DNA of 64,000 nucleotides from Cunninghamella blakesleeana. Its lineage: Eukaryota > Mucoromycota > Mucoromycetes > Mucorales > Cunninghamellaceae. The translations under genes and the position numbers were made by a program. Below the pieces are notes generated by a model, which saw only the letters and a program-made list of their open reading frames with translations, did not search any database and was not told the origin of the DNA. Where the stretch lies: NCBI GenBank assembly GCA_017871115.1, contig JAFCIZ010000001.1, positions 1-64,000 of the forward strand. The letters are read 5' to 3'. Of the stretch, positions 60,926-64,000 are shown in pieces; within the stretch, counting starts at the first letter, position 1, and the number at the start of each line of letters is the position of its first letter.

Positions 60926-63132
60926 CATTTAAATAATAATATTATATAAATAAGTAACTGAATATATTTTATATGGTATTTTTTTTTGTCTACTATTGTT
61001 ATTATTATTATTATTATTGTTAAAAAATGAATAAAATACATACCTCTATCCAAAGCCACCCAACACATGACCATAGAATATGTAAATCTTTGTTTTGAAG
61101 AACGTACTTCCCAAATGGACATATCCGGTAATTCCCAATGCTTGACAACATAATTAGCTAATTTTTGAACGGCACACCAGACATCATACGAAACAGGAGC
61201 ACCATATTTATTATATAAATAAATCCCGTCCATTAATTCACCATAAATATCCAATTGAAGATGATCATAAGCTCCATTTCCAATACGTACAGGACTAGAT
61301 TGACGGTATCCTTCAAAATGATTTAATTCAGCTTCTTCCAAACGTTTCACACCATCAATACTATACATGATATTTAATGATCCATCTTCATTTAGATCTT
61401 GGCATCTCTTTTCTATATATTGCATGTATTTGGAAGCCTCTTCTGTAAAACCTAGTCGTAACAAGGCATAAATGGTAAAAGACGCATCCCGTATCCATAC
61501 ATATCTATTATTAAAAATAGATAAAATGAAATTACCGTTTAGTTTTATTTATTTTTTTCATTTTTGAATACATTGTATAGTGTTACCTATAATCCCAATT
61601 CCTTGGCCCTCCAATTGCTTGATTTTTTTTTTTTAAAAACAAAAATAAAAATGGTACGCATTAACAGCATATATATACTTATTATTATTATCATTACATA
61701 TACACATTTTCATTATTTTTTTTTCATTTTATCTTCCTATATTTTTATAATTTACCTTCGGGTACACCGAATGTTGGAGCAGCTACAATAGCACCAGTCT
61801 ATAAATAAATAAATAATATAAACGAATTTTTTTTTTTTAGTTGACGATATAATATAGGTTGTAATTACATGAATATTGATAGATAGATTTTTTCAACTTA
61901 CTGGTTCATATTGTAATAATTTCAACGTAAGGGCCGAACGAATCACATGTTCTCTCCAACCACCTTTGTATCTACATTGATTCACCCAATTTTGCCAATA
62001 TACTGCTGTTTGCCTAAACAAAGCATTCATCAAACTGACCGTTAAAGGAGGATCAAATGCCATACGCTTTCTTCGCTCCATTACATCGTTTTTATCACAA
62101 GTATCAGGGCTAGGAGGCACTTCACGAAAGATAAAAATTGTTTCTTGGCCTTCCTGTAGTGTAAATTCAGAGGTTACTCCAGGGCCCTTTAATCCAAGTT
62201 CCTGTACCTTATCATCCACTGTTAATTTAATATAAGGACATTCTACATCACCACATTTACTAAGATATCTTAAATCCATTGTTAACCCATCAAAATGATG
62301 TACACCATTGATTTTGCTTTCTTTTGGTTCTGCTTCTGCTTGAAAAGTAACAATCTCAGGTGAAGATAAAAAGGTTGTCTTATCATCATCATAAATGGAT
62401 GTTTTAATTCGTTGTTCAAGTTGTTGTGAAGGATCTATTTTGGAACACGAAGTAGGGCGATGAGATGTTGTATGAGGTGTTAAACCGTAATTAAATGAAG
62501 GATAACATTTTAATTTGAATGTCACAGTACCACGGATGACTTTTACAGAACGAATGATCCAAGGTAATAAAGGCTTTGTTGCTTGACGCTGGGAAGGATC
62601 TGGGATATGCATATAATCTAAAATTTCTGACACCCCTTCATTAGATAAAAACCTTGTAGTTAAAATATTACTATTAGGCAAATATTGTTGTTTATTGCTT
62701 GTATAAAGTGTTGGCACGATTGAAAAGTATCCACCTTTATTTTTATCCAACATACGGCAAAAAATGGAAGGGCTATCGAATTTAGGATAACAGAAAAAAT
62801 CAATGGATCCGTCCGTACCACAGATAGCAACCGTTCGTAAATTCCCAATAATCCCATAGTTTTCTATAGGCAAATACCCTCTTGTTCTTACATTATTACT
62901 AGTATCTTCCAAGATTGATCCATCATCAGTGGACGCTGGCCCTTCATTTTTATATAATGATCCTCTTCTTCTTGTATCAGCTACATACTTTTTCCCTTCT
63001 GGTAATTCAGGTGTAGGGGTATGACTATTATTCAGTTCCATTTCTAAATGAAAACCAAACGACTACAGATAAAGAAGAAGAAGAAAAAAAGAAAATAATA
63101 AATAAATAATAATAATAACAATAAATAATATA

Positions 63133-63182
<50 letters not shown>

Positions 63183-63272
63183 TCATTATTATTATTATTA
63201 TTATTAAAAATATTTTCAACTTACCTTATCTTCTTCATTGTCATACGAAAGATTATAAGAATTTGAAGACAT
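59975..63272 (-). CDS. GH15 glucoamylase/trehalase-like hydrolase
   Basis: A glycoside hydrolase family 15 protein of the intracellular trehalase-like/glucoamylase-like type; no signal peptide. ATG 63272 gives [16 protein letters not shown] (exon 63272-63225), then [13 protein letters not shown] and the N-terminal beta-domain: [40 protein letters not shown] and SILDYMHI-type strands. The (alpha/alpha)6 barrel has GGPRNWDYR | [78 protein letters not shown] and [15 protein letters not shown]. The acidic residues of GEEGAF are in the usual catalytic region. The last exon gives [11 protein letters not shown] and stops at 59975. Substrate (trehalose or alpha-glucan) is not certain. Confidence 0.92.
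63130..63206. repeat. (ATT)n microsatellite in the first GH15 intron
   Basis: Long trinucleotide ATT run with one CTC interruption near 63180, within the intron after the first coding exon of the GH15 gene. Confidence 0.85.
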
Positions 63273-64000
63273 ATGAACTATAAAGGGAAGGCTATGTTAT
63301 AAATATATATTTACTTTAAAAAAGCAACTATGTGAAAATAAAATAAAAATAAGAAAAAGATAAAAATAAAAAGAAAAGAAAAAGGTATAAGAAAGAAAGT
63401 TAAGAATATATATATTTTTAAAAAGGCTGACTTTAAAAACCACGCGTTCTTTTTTGCATAACTAAGTTTATTAGTGTGTAGAATAGTATAATAATAATAA
63501 TAATAAAGTCATTATATTATTTTTATAAAGTTTATATATATATTTATATATATATTTATACATATATACATAATGTGTTTATAATATATTATTCATCATT
63601 AATAATAATAAATATTAAAGATGACTATATAATTATGTAAAATCATTATAATACTAAATAACATGGGTTATAGTAATATATTATAAATAACCTGTTTCAT
63701 TGGCTTTCAAAATTTTAAATAATAATTAATCACAAGACCATGAACGAAGCGTGAAAAATACATAGATAACAGTTATGTCTTTACATATACGTAAATACAA
63801 CTATCATTTTATTTTTTATAACGAATAAATAGTTTTTTTTTTTTTTTTTTTTTACGTTATCGTTATTTTTCTAATTAATAAAAAAAATAATTTTAAAAAT
63901 AGTGGATTTATTTCTGAAACTAATAACCATGAAAGGAATACGTAATTATATACATAAAAGGAATAATGAAAAGGAATATATATATACATATATAGCAAAT
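63273..64000. promoter_or_regulatory. Upstream region of the GH15 gene
   Basis: AT-rich sequence to the window edge. Includes an A/G-rich leader (63335-63400), (AAT)n near 63490-63505, (TA)n near 63533-63570 and a T-run at 63833-63853. No further gene starts inside the window. Confidence 0.45.

Overview
The window is the left end of a eukaryotic chromosome. It opens with about eleven copies of the C-strand telomere repeat CCCTAA. The sequence is extremely AT-rich, and its genes are split by many short introns (about 50-250 bp, mostly GTAAGT/GTAA...TAG). Gene content is fungal: a Nop9-type Puf protein, an RSC7/Swp82 domain, GAA1, VAC14, ATG18, SUB2, a carboxypeptidase Y relative and a fungal RNase T2. 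A TTAGGG telomere, intron-rich genes, and a PHF10-like RSC7 protein with PHD fingers fit an early-diverging fungus, probably Mucoromycota/Mucorales. That placement is inference; no species was identified.

Layout. 1-2096: telomere and gene-free subtelomere. 2097-23865: conserved housekeeping genes: a synaptojanin-type phosphoinositide phosphatase (-), an EI24-family ER protein (+), GAA1 (-), the copper chaperone for SOD (+), VAC14 (-), the SUB2/UAP56 helicase (-) and a peroxisomal D-amino-acid oxidase (+). 23866-34526: an accessory island. It holds a tandem triplication (~2.1 kb unit) of small secreted four-cysteine proteins (+), then a tandem duplication (~1.8 kb unit) of 100-residue cytosolic beta-rich proteins (-). 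Neither family is one I recognise with certainty. 34527-53639: a Dbl-homology RhoGEF (-), ATG18 (+), NOP9 (-), RPS20 (+), a SYM1/Mpv17 protein (+) and an RSC7-PHD chromatin protein (-). 55204-56139: a broken serine carboxypeptidase. 56758-63272: a secreted RNase T2 (-), an unknown two-TM protein (-) and a GH15 glucoamylase/trehalase-like enzyme (-). A candidate structured non-coding RNA lies at about 59556-59695.

How the genes relate. Several genes act on phosphoinositides or membranes: the synaptojanin, VAC14 (PI(3,5)P2 synthesis), ATG18 (PI3P/PI(3,5)P2 reader) and EI24. NOP9 and RPS20 are a divergent ribosome-biogenesis pair. No operon-like structure is expected or seen. Exon boundaries come from splice-site and frame reading by eye. 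Where exons were summed base by base the total was a multiple of three (EI24, CCS, SUB2, DAO, ATG18, RPS20, SYM1, RNase T2, the two-TM protein). Boundaries in the larger genes are approximate.
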